From Prevotella sp. (GTDB lineage: Bacteria; Bacteroidota; Bacteroidia; Bacteroidales; Bacteroidaceae): a stretch of 33,467 bases of DNA. The translations under genes and the position numbers were made by a program. This document shows, in pieces, positions 26,935 to 33,467 of the stretch. The notes below the pieces were generated by a model that was not told the DNA's origin, did not search any database, and worked only from the letters and a program-made list of their open reading frames with translations. The stretch lies in assembly GCA_022769285.1 (NCBI GenBank), contig JALEKD010000007.1, positions 1 through 33,467 of the forward strand. The letters run 5' to 3'. How positions within the stretch are numbered: the stretch's first letter is position 1; each line of letters begins with the position of its first letter.

Positions 26935-26995
26935 ACAAATTGCTGAATAAATCGGCTACAAATTACTGAATACCCCCCACAAATTATACTGAATA
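26935..26995. repeat. Three short direct repeats ACAAATTxxCTGAATA
   Basis: ACAAATTGCTGAATA (26935), ACAAATTACTGAATA (26958) and ACAAATTATACTGAATA (26979) follow each other at 23 and 21 bases. On the minus strand an open frame of 70 codons (26889-27101) runs across them, but it looks like chance sequence. The stretch 26750-26934 shows nothing else. Confidence 0.55.
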
Positions 26996-27160
26996 ATTCC
27001 CAAATGGCAGTAAAACACCTTGTGATTGTTGCTGCCTCAGCAACGTATATTCGCCTTATATTGGTGTAGGTTACTGCCGTGCCAACTTTTGATGTCTCCA
27101 TGAGAACAATTGGGCATCTCTACGTTCCTGATAATGAGACAGGAAGACTGGCGTAGTGGC

Positions 27161-27391
27161 TCACGTGGCTATAGCCGACTCTGACTCTTTCTGCGTGGTA
27201 TCAAATCGGACCGTAAGTTCACTCAACTGGCTGTCTATAGCCGTGGGGGCCATCGAGTTCTTAGTGGCTAAGGTCTGCTCGTAACACTGGGTGGCCAGGG
27301 CGGGCTGGTACAGGTCGGCATAGTTGCGCGCCATGATGGTATAGAGGCGGTCGGCGGGCGTAATCAGCCCTTTGGGGCGTAGGCAAAGCAT
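27161..27391 (-). pseudogene. Remnant of a TPR-containing protein
   Basis: A minus-strand frame of 76 codons, GC-rich and set between AT-rich flanks, contains ADRLYTIMARNYADLY and ALATQCYEQTLATKNS, which look like tetratricopeptide helices. It is followed by LSELTVRFDTTQKE, as in the TPR-to-coiled-coil junction of Bacteroidetes TPR regulators or sensor kinases. Only this middle part remains: the first ten residues look unrelated, and the frame ends where a longer protein should continue. No other part of the gene is seen nearby. It is best read as a relic of a regulator that was deleted; the exact parent family is uncertain. Confidence 0.4.
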
Positions 27392-27433
27392 TTTTTAATA
27401 AGCCATCCCGTATCGTAAATATTTTTCGGATAA

Positions 27434-27455
27434 TGTATAAATATACATTTCTGCC
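27434..27455. repeat. TGTATA-type repeat, copy 1
   Basis: TGTATAAATATACATTTCTG and the following CC match copy 2 (27819-27840) at 19 of 22 bases in the same orientation. The core TGTATAWWTATACA is nearly palindromic. Confidence 0.6.
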
Positions 27456-27559
27456 GTTTCGGCATCGGGTAAGGGTGTTTCGGGCTCCTGCCGTTTGTCC
27501 GTACGCTCGCCTTGGGGACGGTGATGTCGAAAACAGGCATTCTCAGACCACCCGAAACC

Positions 27560-27621
27560 GTCATTTTAGTGCTCGCGATGGTCATTATAATCGTAATGAC
27601 CATCGCGAGCACCAAAATGAC
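27560..27621. repeat. 28-bp inverted repeat with six-base loop
   Basis: The arms 27560-27587 and 27594-27621 pair at 27 of 28 positions (only A27568/C27613 fails) around the loop TAATCG. Within and just past it the 12-mer AATGACCATCGC occurs twice directly (27595-27606, 27616-27627) and once inverted (27575-27586). No T-run follows either arm, so it is not an ordinary terminator. Confidence 0.85.
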
Positions 27622-27753
27622 CATCGCAGCGACCTCCAAAAACATCTTCACAAGTGGCAAAAATAGCGGTGGAAAAGGCGCTAAACACTCCTGTTTTGTA
27701 AAATGTTGTTACTTTTGAGATCCTCGCGGTGCCCCGAAATGCTCCCGCCAGCC

Positions 27754-27806
27754 CCGAAAACCGTCCTGGTTTAATGGAAATTTCCGAAAACCAGCCCCCG
27801 AAAACC
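27754..27806. repeat. Three copies of CCGAAAACC
   Basis: CCGAAAACC occurs at 27754, 27784 and 27798; the last two are each followed by AGCC. A related CCCCGAAAT lies at 27732-27740. These are short worn repeats within the decayed island, function unknown. Confidence 0.45.
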
Positions 27807-27817
27807 AGCCGTTATGG

Positions 27818-27863
27818 CTGTATATTTATACATTACTGCCTCGGGTTTTGCATAAATATACAG
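27818..27863. repeat. TGTATA-type repeat, copies 2 and 3, forming an inverted pair
   Basis: CTGTATATTTAT (27818-27829) and ATAAATATACAG (27852-27863) are exact reverse complements with a 22-base loop. The left arm continues as copy 2 of the family seen at 27434. Confidence 0.6.
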
Positions 27864-28137
27864 TCGTGTATAAAGGCTTTTCGCGGCTCTCGCCATGGTT
27901 GTAGCAACGGCCGGAACTATGGCGCCTCATGGAGAAGACGCAAGTCGGAGCGGCGCGGTCGAAATCGGTGCCAACCATGAATGTCAGCCGACCCAACATA
28001 GACAGGCCCTTGCCCCACCTTGCCACCACCCTGCCGCCCGGAGTCCTCTCTGCCAGCCAGCCCGGCTCCCTGGCAAGGTAATTATTGTCGTTTATAAGCC
28101 TTTTGCGCTGCTGGCAAAGGATAAAAAGACGAAAATG
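27864..28137. other. Intergenic stretch without recognisable gene
   Basis: About 270 bases of GC-rich sequence lie between the repeat island and the rimP promoter. Short open frames exist on both strands, but none has a convincing start or a known motif. I see no hairpin of note. Confidence 0.4.
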
Positions 28138-28169
28138 CTTGCAGGGATGCGAAATAATGCGTAACTTTG
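28138..28169 (+). promoter_or_regulatory. Promoter of rimP-nusA-infB
   Basis: CTTG (28138-28141), 20 bases, then TAACTTTG (28162-28169), a perfect -7 box. The 19 bases ending in the box are identical to those before the M16 gene. Transcription would begin near 28176, about 55 bases before rimP. Confidence 0.65.
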
Positions 28170-28182
28170 CACCATTCAGAGG

Positions 28183-28211
28183 AATGAGGGGCCCTGCAAG
28201 GGTTCCTCATT
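28183..28211 (+). promoter_or_regulatory. Leader hairpin before rimP, terminator-like
   Basis: AATGAGG (28183-28189) pairs with CCTCATT (28205-28211), and inside it CCCT pairs with AGGG around GCA. The stem is followed by TTTGTATT. It lies wholly in the untranslated leader, so it could act as an attenuator for the transcript that encodes NusA. A regulatory role is inference. Confidence 0.5.
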
Positions 28212-28230
28212 TTGTATTAATAAAAACTAT

Positions 28231-28698
28231 ATGATAGACAAAAACGTTGTAAAGAGTGTAGTAGAAGAGTGGCTCAAGGACAAGGACTATTTCCTGGTAG
28301 ACATTGAGATTAGCCCAGATAACCGCATCGTGGTAGAGATAGACCATGCCGACGGCGTGTGGATAGAGGACTGCGTAGAACTGAGCCGCTATGTCGAGGA
28401 GCATATCAGCCGAGACACGGAGGACTACGAACTCGAGGTAGGCTCGGCCGGCCTGGGACAGCCGTTCAAGGTGGCGCAGCAGTACATCAACTTTATCGGT
28501 GAGAACGTAGAGGTTATGGACGCCGAGGGTAAAAAGGTGAAAGGCGTGCTGAAGAGCGTAGACGGCAACGACTTCGTGGTGACTACCACGGAGAAGGTTA
28601 AGGTGGAAGGAAAGAAGCGCCCGCAGATGCAAGAGGTGGACCACCACTATCAGATGGACAAAGTGAAATATACTAAATACTTAATAAGTTTCAAATAA
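28231..28698 (+). CDS. rimP: Ribosome maturation factor RimP
   Basis: RimP binds the 30S precursor and helps assemble ribosomal proteins around S12. The 155-residue protein has the N-terminal alpha/beta domain (LVDIEISPDNRIVVEID, VWIEDCVELSRYVEEHI) and the linker signature LEVGSAGLGQPF. The more common form of that signature is SSPGLDRPL, and the Gly-Ser-Ala-Gly-Leu-Gly version is typical for Bacteroidetes. A C-terminal SH3-like domain ends in KYLISFK. It opens the conserved rimP-nusA-infB operon, four bases before nusA. Confidence 0.94.
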   Translation: MIDKNVVKSVVEEWLKDKDYFLVDIEISPDNRIVVEIDHADGVWIEDCVELSRYVEEHISRDTEDYELEVGSAGLGQPFKVAQQYINFIGENVEVMDAEGKKVKGVLKSVDGNDFVVTTTEKVKVEGKKRPQMQEVDHHYQMDKVKYTKYLISFK

Positions 28699-28702
28699 GG
28701 CT

Positions 28703-29965
28703 ATGGCAGCAAAGAAAGCAAGCGAAGAGACAATCAGTATGATTGATACCTTCAAGGAGTTTAAGGATACCAAGAATATAGACCGCACTACGCTGGTAAG
28801 CGTGCTCGAAGAGAGTTTTCGCAACGTACTGGCCAAGATATATGGTAGCGACGAGAACTTTGACGTAATCGTCAACCCTGACAAAGGCGACTTCGAGATA
28901 TACCGCAACCGCGTCGTGGTCGAGGATGGCAAGGTCGAGGACGAAAATAAGGAGATAAGCCTGACTGATGCACGCAAGATAGAGCCTGACTACGAAGTCG
29001 GCGAGGATGTCTCCGAGAGTGTCGACTTTGCTAAGTTCGGCCGCCGCGCTATCTTAACCCTCCGCCAGACCCTGGCTTCTAAAATACTGGAGTTGGAGCA
29101 CGACTCCTTATATAATAAGTACAAGGACCGCGAGGGCCAGGTCATCTCGGCCGAGGTTTACCAGATATGGAAGCGCGAAGTGCTGCTCGTAGATGACGAG
29201 AACAACGAGCTGATACTGCCCAAGTCTGAGCAGATACCCTCTGACGTGTACCGCAAGGGCGAAACTATCCGTGCCGTGATAGAACGTGTGGACAACGAGA
29301 ACAACAACCCCAAGATAATCCTGAGCCGCACCAGCCCTAAGTTCCTGGAGCGCCTGCTCGAGGCCGAGGTGCCCGAGATAGCCGATGGGCTCATTGTCAT
29401 CAAGAAGATAGCCCGTATGCCCGGAGAGCGCGCCAAGGTGGCCGTAGAGAGCTTTGACGACCGCATAGACCCGGTAGGTGCCTGCGTGGGTGTCAAGGGT
29501 AGCCGTGTACACGGTATCGTACGCGAGCTGGGCAACGAAAACATCGATGTCATCAACTGGACAGCCAATACCAAGCTCTATATACAGCGCGCACTGAGCC
29601 CCGCACGTATCAACAGCATCAACGTGACCGAAGAGGAGCACAAGGCTGAGGTATATCTGCAGCCAGAGGAGGTAAGCCTGGCCATAGGACGTGGCGGTAT
29701 GAACATCAAGCTGGCTTCGATGCTCACCGAATACACCATTGACGTATTCCGCGATGTAACCGACAACGAGGCCGAGGAAGACATCTACCTGGATGAGTTC
29801 TCTGACGAGATAGACCAGTGGGTTATCGACGCCGTAAAGGCTCTGGGCCTGGATACAGCCAAGCAGGTGCTCAACGCGCCCCGCGAGATGCTGATAGAGA
29901 AGGCCGACCTGGAGGAGGAGACCGTAGACCACATGCTGGAGGTACTGCGTGCAGAATTTGAATAA
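28703..29965 (+). CDS. nusA: Transcription termination/antitermination factor NusA
   Basis: NusA binds RNA polymerase and nascent RNA and modulates pausing, termination and antitermination. The 420-residue protein shows the N-terminal polymerase-binding domain (IDTFKEFKDTKNIDRTTLVSVLEE split over 14-39), an S1 domain (about 140-205), and two KH domains with GVKG at 263-266 and GRGG at 329-332. It then ends in a short acidic tail with one helix-hairpin region (AVKALGLDTAKQVLNAP). The two acidic repeats of gamma-proteobacterial NusA are absent, as is usual outside that group. In some bacteria NusA represses its own operon; the hairpin in the rimP leader could serve this here. Confidence 0.96.
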   Translation: MAAKKASEETISMIDTFKEFKDTKNIDRTTLVSVLEESFRNVLAKIYGSDENFDVIVNPDKGDFEIYRNRVVVEDGKVEDENKEISLTDARKIEPDYEVGEDVSESVDFAKFGRRAILTLRQTLASKILELEHDSLYNKYKDREGQVISAEVYQIWKREVLLVDDENNELILPKSEQIPSDVYRKGETIRAVIERVDNENNNPKIILSRTSPKFLERLLEAEVPEIADGLIVIKKIARMPGERAKVAVESFDDRIDPVGACVGVKGSRVHGIVRELGNENIDVINWTANTKLYIQRALSPARINSINVTEEEHKAEVYLQPEEVSLAIGRGGMNIKLASMLTEYTIDVFRDVTDNEAEEDIYLDEFSDEIDQWVIDAVKALGLDTAKQVLNAPREMLIEKADLEEETVDHMLEVLRAEFE

Positions 29966-29994
29966 TAAACTACAATAATAAAGAGGTATAATTG

Positions 29995-32835
29995 ATGAGT
30001 ATCAGATTAAATAAAGCATTACGAGAACTGAATGTAGGACTCCAAACGGCAGTGGAGTTCCTGGAGAAACGGAAAGAACTGGGCGAAGTGAAGTCGGAGC
30101 CCAGCTTCAAGCTGAACGACGCTCAGTACGCAGCCCTCTTGGAAGCATTTAAGCAGGACGCTGACGTACGCAACAAGGCCGAACTGCTCACACAGAAGAA
30201 GACCCATGTCAAGAAGCAAGCCAGCAGCGAGAAAGCAAAGTCGGCTGACGAGCTGCTGAAACGCCAGACGCAGAAATTCACCATGGTGGGCAAGATAGAC
30301 CTGGACAACCTGGGCAAGAAGCCCAAGGCCACCGCATCTGCTGCTCCTGCCTCTGAAAAACCGGAAGCGAAGACTGCTGCCGTGAGTCAAGCGCCGGAAA
30401 AGAAAACCGCTCCTGCCAAAGCTGAGACCAAACTGGCCGAGGAGCCCAAAGCTGCCCCGGAGCCTAAGGTGGTGGCCGAGAACCCCAAAGCCACTGAGCC
30501 TGAGAAGAAGACCGCCGAGCCTGCCAAGGAGGTGGCCGAGAAAACTCCGGCAACCGTCAGTGAGAAACCAGAGGCCACTGCCAGCAAGCCCGCGACCAAT
30601 GTTTTCAAACTGAAGACTGAAACTAAGATAAGCAACGCACCTAAGGTGAACGTACTGGGCAAGATAGACCTGGACGCCATCAACCAGAGCACTCGTCCGA
30701 AGAAGAAGACCAAGGAGGAGAAGCGCAAGGAGCGCGAGGAGAAGGCTCAGCAGAAGAACGGCGAGAAGAAGAAACGCCAGCGCATAGGCAAGGAGCGCGT
30801 AGACATTAACGCCGAGGCAGAGAACAGCCGTAAGAAGAAGGCCAACGGCAACAATGGCAACAACAATAATAACGGTAACAACAATAAGAATAATGGTAAG
30901 AACCGCAAGCGCAACCAGAAACCGTTGGAAGTAGACGATGAGGCTGTAGCACGCCAGGTTAAAGAGACCCTGGCACGTCTTACCAACAAGAACCAGAACA
31001 AGAAGGGTGCCAAGTACCGTAAGGAAAAGCGCGAGGCAGTACAGGAAAAGCTCTCTGCCGAGGCTAAGGCCGAGCGCAAGGAGAGCAAGACGCTGAAGTT
31101 GACCGAATTTGTAACCGTAAGTGAGCTGGCCACGATGATGGACATAAGTGTTACCCAGGTTATATCGACCCTTATGGGCGTGGGCATCATGGTGTCTATC
31201 AACCAGCGCCTCGACGCCGAGACCATCAACCTGGTGGCCGAGGAGTTCGGGTTCAAGACCGAGTACGTGAGCGCTGAGGTACAGGAGGCAGTAAGCGTGG
31301 AGGAAGACGATGAGGCCGACCTGGTGTCCAGAGCACCTATCGTAACCGTGATGGGCCATGTAGACCATGGTAAGACATCGTTGCTGGACCATATACGCAA
31401 CACCAACGTCATAGCCGGCGAGGCTGGCGGCATAACCCAGCACATCGGTGCCTATAGCGTCACGCTGAAGAACGGCCGCAAGGTGACCTTCCTCGACACC
31501 CCTGGTCACGAGGCATTTACCGCCATGCGTGCCCGTGGTGCCCAGGTTACCGATATAGCCATCATCATTATCGCTGCCGACGACTCGGTGATGCCCACCA
31601 CCAAGGAGGCCATCGCCCATGCCCAGGCTGCCGGCGTGCCCATGGTGTTTGCCATCAACAAGATAGACAAGCCGGGCGCCAACCCCGACAAGATACGCGA
31701 GGACCTGGCCAACATGAACTTGCTGGTCGAGGAGTGGGGCGGCAAGTACCAGTGTCAGGAGATTAGCGCCAAGAAGGGTATCGGCGTAGACGAGCTCATG
31801 GAGAAGGTGCTGCTCGAAGCCGACATGCTGGATCTGAAAGCCAATCCCAACCGTAAGGCCGTGGGTACCATCATCGAGTCGTCGCTCGATAAAGGTCGCG
31901 GCTACGTGAGCACCGTACTGGTGAGCAACGGTACCCTCAAGGTGGGCGACTACGTGATAGCCGGAACCAGCTGGGGCCGTATCAAGGCCATGTTCAATGA
32001 GCGCAACCAGCGCATAGAGTGTGCCAAGCCCGCCGAGCCAGCCATCATACTGGGTCTGAACGGAGCGCCCACGGCTGGCGATGCTTTCCATGTACTCGAC
32101 TCGGAGCAGGAGGTACGCGAGATAGCCAACAAGCGCGAGCAATTGCAGCGCGAACAGGGTCTGCGTACTCAGAAGCGCCTCTCGCTCGACGATATCTCGC
32201 ATCGTATCGCCCTTGGCTCGTTCAAGGAACTTAATATCATCGTCAAGGGTGACACCGACGGTAGTATCGAGGCCCTGAGCGACTCGTTTATCAAACTCTC
32301 GACAGAGAAGGTTAACGTCAACGTGATACACAAGGCCGTGGGCCAGATATCCGAGAGCGATGTAACCCTGGCCGACGCATCCGACGCCATCATCGTGGGC
32401 TTCCAGGTGCGTCCCTCGGCAGCCGCCCGCAAGCAGGCTGACCAGGAGGGAGTAGAGATTAACACCTACTCGGTTATCTACGATGCCATAGACGATGTCA
32501 AGTCGGCTATGCAGGGTATGCTCGACAAGGTGAAGAAGGAGATTGTAACCGGCCAGGTAGAGGTTAAGCAGGTATATAAGATCTCCAAGGTGGGCGTAGT
32601 GGCCGGCTGTCTGGTAACAGAGGGCAAGGTACACAGCAAGGACAAGGCCCGTGTGATACGCGACGGTATTGTGGTGAAGACGGCGCCCATCGACTCGCTG
32701 AAGCGTTACAAGGACGATGTCAAGGAAGTGCCCACGGGTATGGAGTGTGGTATCAGCCTGGTTAACTACAGCGACATCCAGGAGGGCGACATCCTCGAGA
32801 CCTTTACCGAAATCGAGGTGGAGCAGAAACTCTAA
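29995..32835 (+). CDS. infB: Translation initiation factor IF-2
   Basis: IF-2 is the GTPase that brings initiator tRNA to the 30S subunit and promotes subunit joining. The 946-residue product begins [15 protein letters not shown], the typical IF-2 N-terminal helix; the ATG at 29995 is chosen over a TTG one codon earlier. A long Lys/Glu/Ala-rich linker (about 70-210) and an Asn/Gly/Lys tract (about 282-308) precede the IF2_N domain. The GTPase domain has G1 GHVDHGKT (454-461), G3 DTPGH and G4 NKID (555-558). Domains II, III and the initiator-tRNA-binding C-terminal domain complete it. GKIDLD occurs twice in the linker (99-104 and 222-227), from an exact 20-base repeat. Confidence 0.97.
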   Translation: MSIRLNKALRELNVGLQTAVEFLEKRKELGEVKSEPSFKLNDAQYAALLEAFKQDADVRNKAELLTQKKTHVKKQASSEKAKSADELLKRQTQKFTMVGKIDLDNLGKKPKATASAAPASEKPEAKTAAVSQAPEKKTAPAKAETKLAEEPKAAPEPKVVAENPKATEPEKKTAEPAKEVAEKTPATVSEKPEATASKPATNVFKLKTETKISNAPKVNVLGKIDLDAINQSTRPKKKTKEEKRKEREEKAQQKNGEKKKRQRIGKERVDINAEAENSRKKKANGNNGNNNNNGNNNKNNGKNRKRNQKPLEVDDEAVARQVKETLARLTNKNQNKKGAKYRKEKREAVQEKLSAEAKAERKESKTLKLTEFVTVSELATMMDISVTQVISTLMGVGIMVSINQRLDAETINLVAEEFGFKTEYVSAEVQEAVSVEEDDEADLVSRAPIVTVMGHVDHGKTSLLDHIRNTNVIAGEAGGITQHIGAYSVTLKNGRKVTFLDTPGHEAFTAMRARGAQVTDIAIIIIAADDSVMPTTKEAIAHAQAAGVPMVFAINKIDKPGANPDKIREDLANMNLLVEEWGGKYQCQEISAKKGIGVDELMEKVLLEADMLDLKANPNRKAVGTIIESSLDKGRGYVSTVLVSNGTLKVGDYVIAGTSWGRIKAMFNERNQRIECAKPAEPAIILGLNGAPTAGDAFHVLDSEQEVREIANKREQLQREQGLRTQKRLSLDDISHRIALGSFKELNIIVKGDTDGSIEALSDSFIKLSTEKVNVNVIHKAVGQISESDVTLADASDAIIVGFQVRPSAAARKQADQEGVEINTYSVIYDAIDDVKSAMQGMLDKVKKEIVTGQVEVKQVYKISKVGVVAGCLVTEGKVHSKDKARVIRDGIVVKTAPIDSLKRYKDDVKEVPTGMECGISLVNYSDIQEGDILETFTEIEVEQKL

Positions 32836-32845
32836 CACGGGCAGG

Positions 32846-32926
32846 ATAGCCATCCCTCTGGCGGATAAGGCTATATGCAATAATATAGGTAGTGGCATCC
32901 TGTTCGATGAAGAGGGTGTCACTATC
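32846..32926 (+). promoter_or_regulatory. Two hairpins between infB and sufB
   Basis: Hairpin 1: ATAGCC/GGCTAT (32846-32851, 32869-32874) with inner ATCC/GGAT, starting 11 bases after the infB stop; it may end the infB transcript, though no T-run follows. Hairpin 2: 32888-32900 pairs with 32914-32926 at all 13 positions if three G-U pairs are allowed, so it is stable only as plus-strand RNA. It would lie in the leader of sufB. Confidence 0.4.
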
Positions 32927-33002
32927 ATGGTTATAAATAGTTCCCACATGACCGACGAGGTCAGACTGGGATTTACCAAGTGTCACGGACACACACAGAC
33001 AA

Positions 33003-33467
33003 ATGGCAGAAAAAGAAAAGAACGAGTTTGTCAAGCAGATAGCCGACCGGAAATACGAGTTCGGCTTTACCACCAATGTGCAGACAGACATTATTGATAA
33101 GGGCCTCAACGAGCAGGTGGTTCGCCTCATCTCGCAGAAGAAGGGCGAGCCGGAGTGGATGCTTGAGTTCAGGCTGAAGGCCCTGCGCTACTGGCAGACG
33201 CTCAAGCAGCCGACGTGGGGGCACGTCCACCTGCCTGAGATAGACTATCAGGCCATTTCCTACTATGCCGACCCTCTGGCCAAGAACAGTGCCGACAAGA
33301 AGGACATAGACCCCGAGCTGATGAAGACGTTTGACAAGCTCGGCATACCACTCGAGGAGCGTCTGGCCCTGAGCGGCGTGGCAGTGGATGCCATCATGGA
33401 CTCGGTGTCGGTGAAGACCACGTTCAAGGAGAAGCTCGCCGAGAAGGGAATAATATTCTGTTCCATA
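33003..33467 (+). CDS. sufB: Fe-S cluster assembly scaffold SufB (N-terminal part)
   Basis: SufB is part of the SufBCD complex that builds iron-sulfur clusters. The first 155 codons are present and the frame runs off the window. The sequence MAEKEKNEFVKQIADRKYEFGF, split by nothing, is followed by EPEWMLEFRLKALRYW, which is the SufB N-terminal signature, and later IPLEERLALSGVAVDAIMDS. Complete SufB has about 480 residues, so two thirds lie beyond the edge. It is 167 bases after infB, with two hairpins between them, and probably starts its own transcript with sufC and sufD downstream (inference). Confidence 0.94.
   Translation, partial: MAEKEKNEFVKQIADRKYEFGFTTNVQTDIIDKGLNEQVVRLISQKKGEPEWMLEFRLKALRYWQTLKQPTWGHVHLPEIDYQAISYYADPLAKNSADKKDIDPELMKTFDKLGIPLEERLALSGVAVDAIMDSVSVKTTFKEKLAEKGIIFCSI

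Noticed and set aside
26889..27101. A 70-codon minus-strand frame
   Set aside because: It runs over three short DNA repeats that explain its repeated FS-IC/QQF text; no start context or family signal.
27560..27621. Rho-independent terminator
   Set aside because: The stem is long and strong but lacks a T-run on both strands, and no gene ends beside it.
30019..32979. A 986-codon open frame on the minus strand, antisense to infB
   Set aside because: The plus-strand frame has every IF-2 motif; the antisense product is low-complexity Leu/Gly/Ala text without a domain.

Overview
The window looks like chromosome from a Prevotella-like member of the Bacteroidales. Housekeeping proteins have Bacteroidetes forms: DUF4271 beside hemD, a MetG with a fused tRNA-binding tail, a DUF4350/DUF4129/SpoIIM/RDD set, and a caspase-like protein with a FISUMP-type domain. 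Several starts are preceded by the Bacteroidetes -7 box TAnnTTTG rather than by Shine-Dalgarno sites. By eye the core genes are GC-rich and the left edge (1-600) and parts of 26.8-28.2 kb are AT-rich. Ile is often encoded by ATA even in nusA.

Layout. (1) 1-605: AT-rich edge with the start of a secreted protein, its likely promoter, a strong terminator and a gene remnant. (2) 606-6423, minus strand: a short PD-(D/E)XK protein that has lost its ATPase domain, then a tightly packed exported set: FISUMP/Ig/caspase-like protein, papain-like protease with a DUF4384-like tail, and the thiol-disulfide reductase DsbD. (3) 6570-8940: metG and tRNA-Gln(TTG), with a 14-bp perfect hairpin between them. 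(4) 9.0-9.6 kb: intergenic DNA with one copy of a 79-bp dispersed repeat, an orphan protein fragment and a strong terminator. (5) 9650-17560, minus: a likely single run M16 protease - metK - DUF4271 - hemD - rnpA - yidD - tyrS from one visible promoter. (6) 17.6-18.16 kb: the second copy of the 79-bp repeat plus short A-rich repeats. (7) 18159-25240, minus: SpoIIM - membrane protein - DUF4129 - DUF4350 - MoxR ATPase - DUF58 - RDD, almost without gaps, probably a membrane-associated MoxR complex of unknown substrate. (8) 25398-26723: an anchored serine beta-lactamase-fold hydrolase. (9) 26.74-28.14 kb: a decayed island with a TPR gene remnant, a 28-bp inverted repeat and several short repeat families. 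(10) 28.1-33.5 kb, plus: rimP - nusA - infB with a promoter and a terminator-like leader hairpin, then the start of sufB.

The most unusual points are the exported two-protease/DsbD operon, in which both proteases use a repeated KPVVVT-type linker and the N-terminal domain of the caspase-like gene differs sharply in base composition; the in-frame loss of the ATPase domain in its upstream neighbour; and the repeat-rich decayed island. I saw no CRISPR array, no complete insertion sequence, no rRNA and no phage structural genes. All assignments come from reading the sequence; no searches were run.
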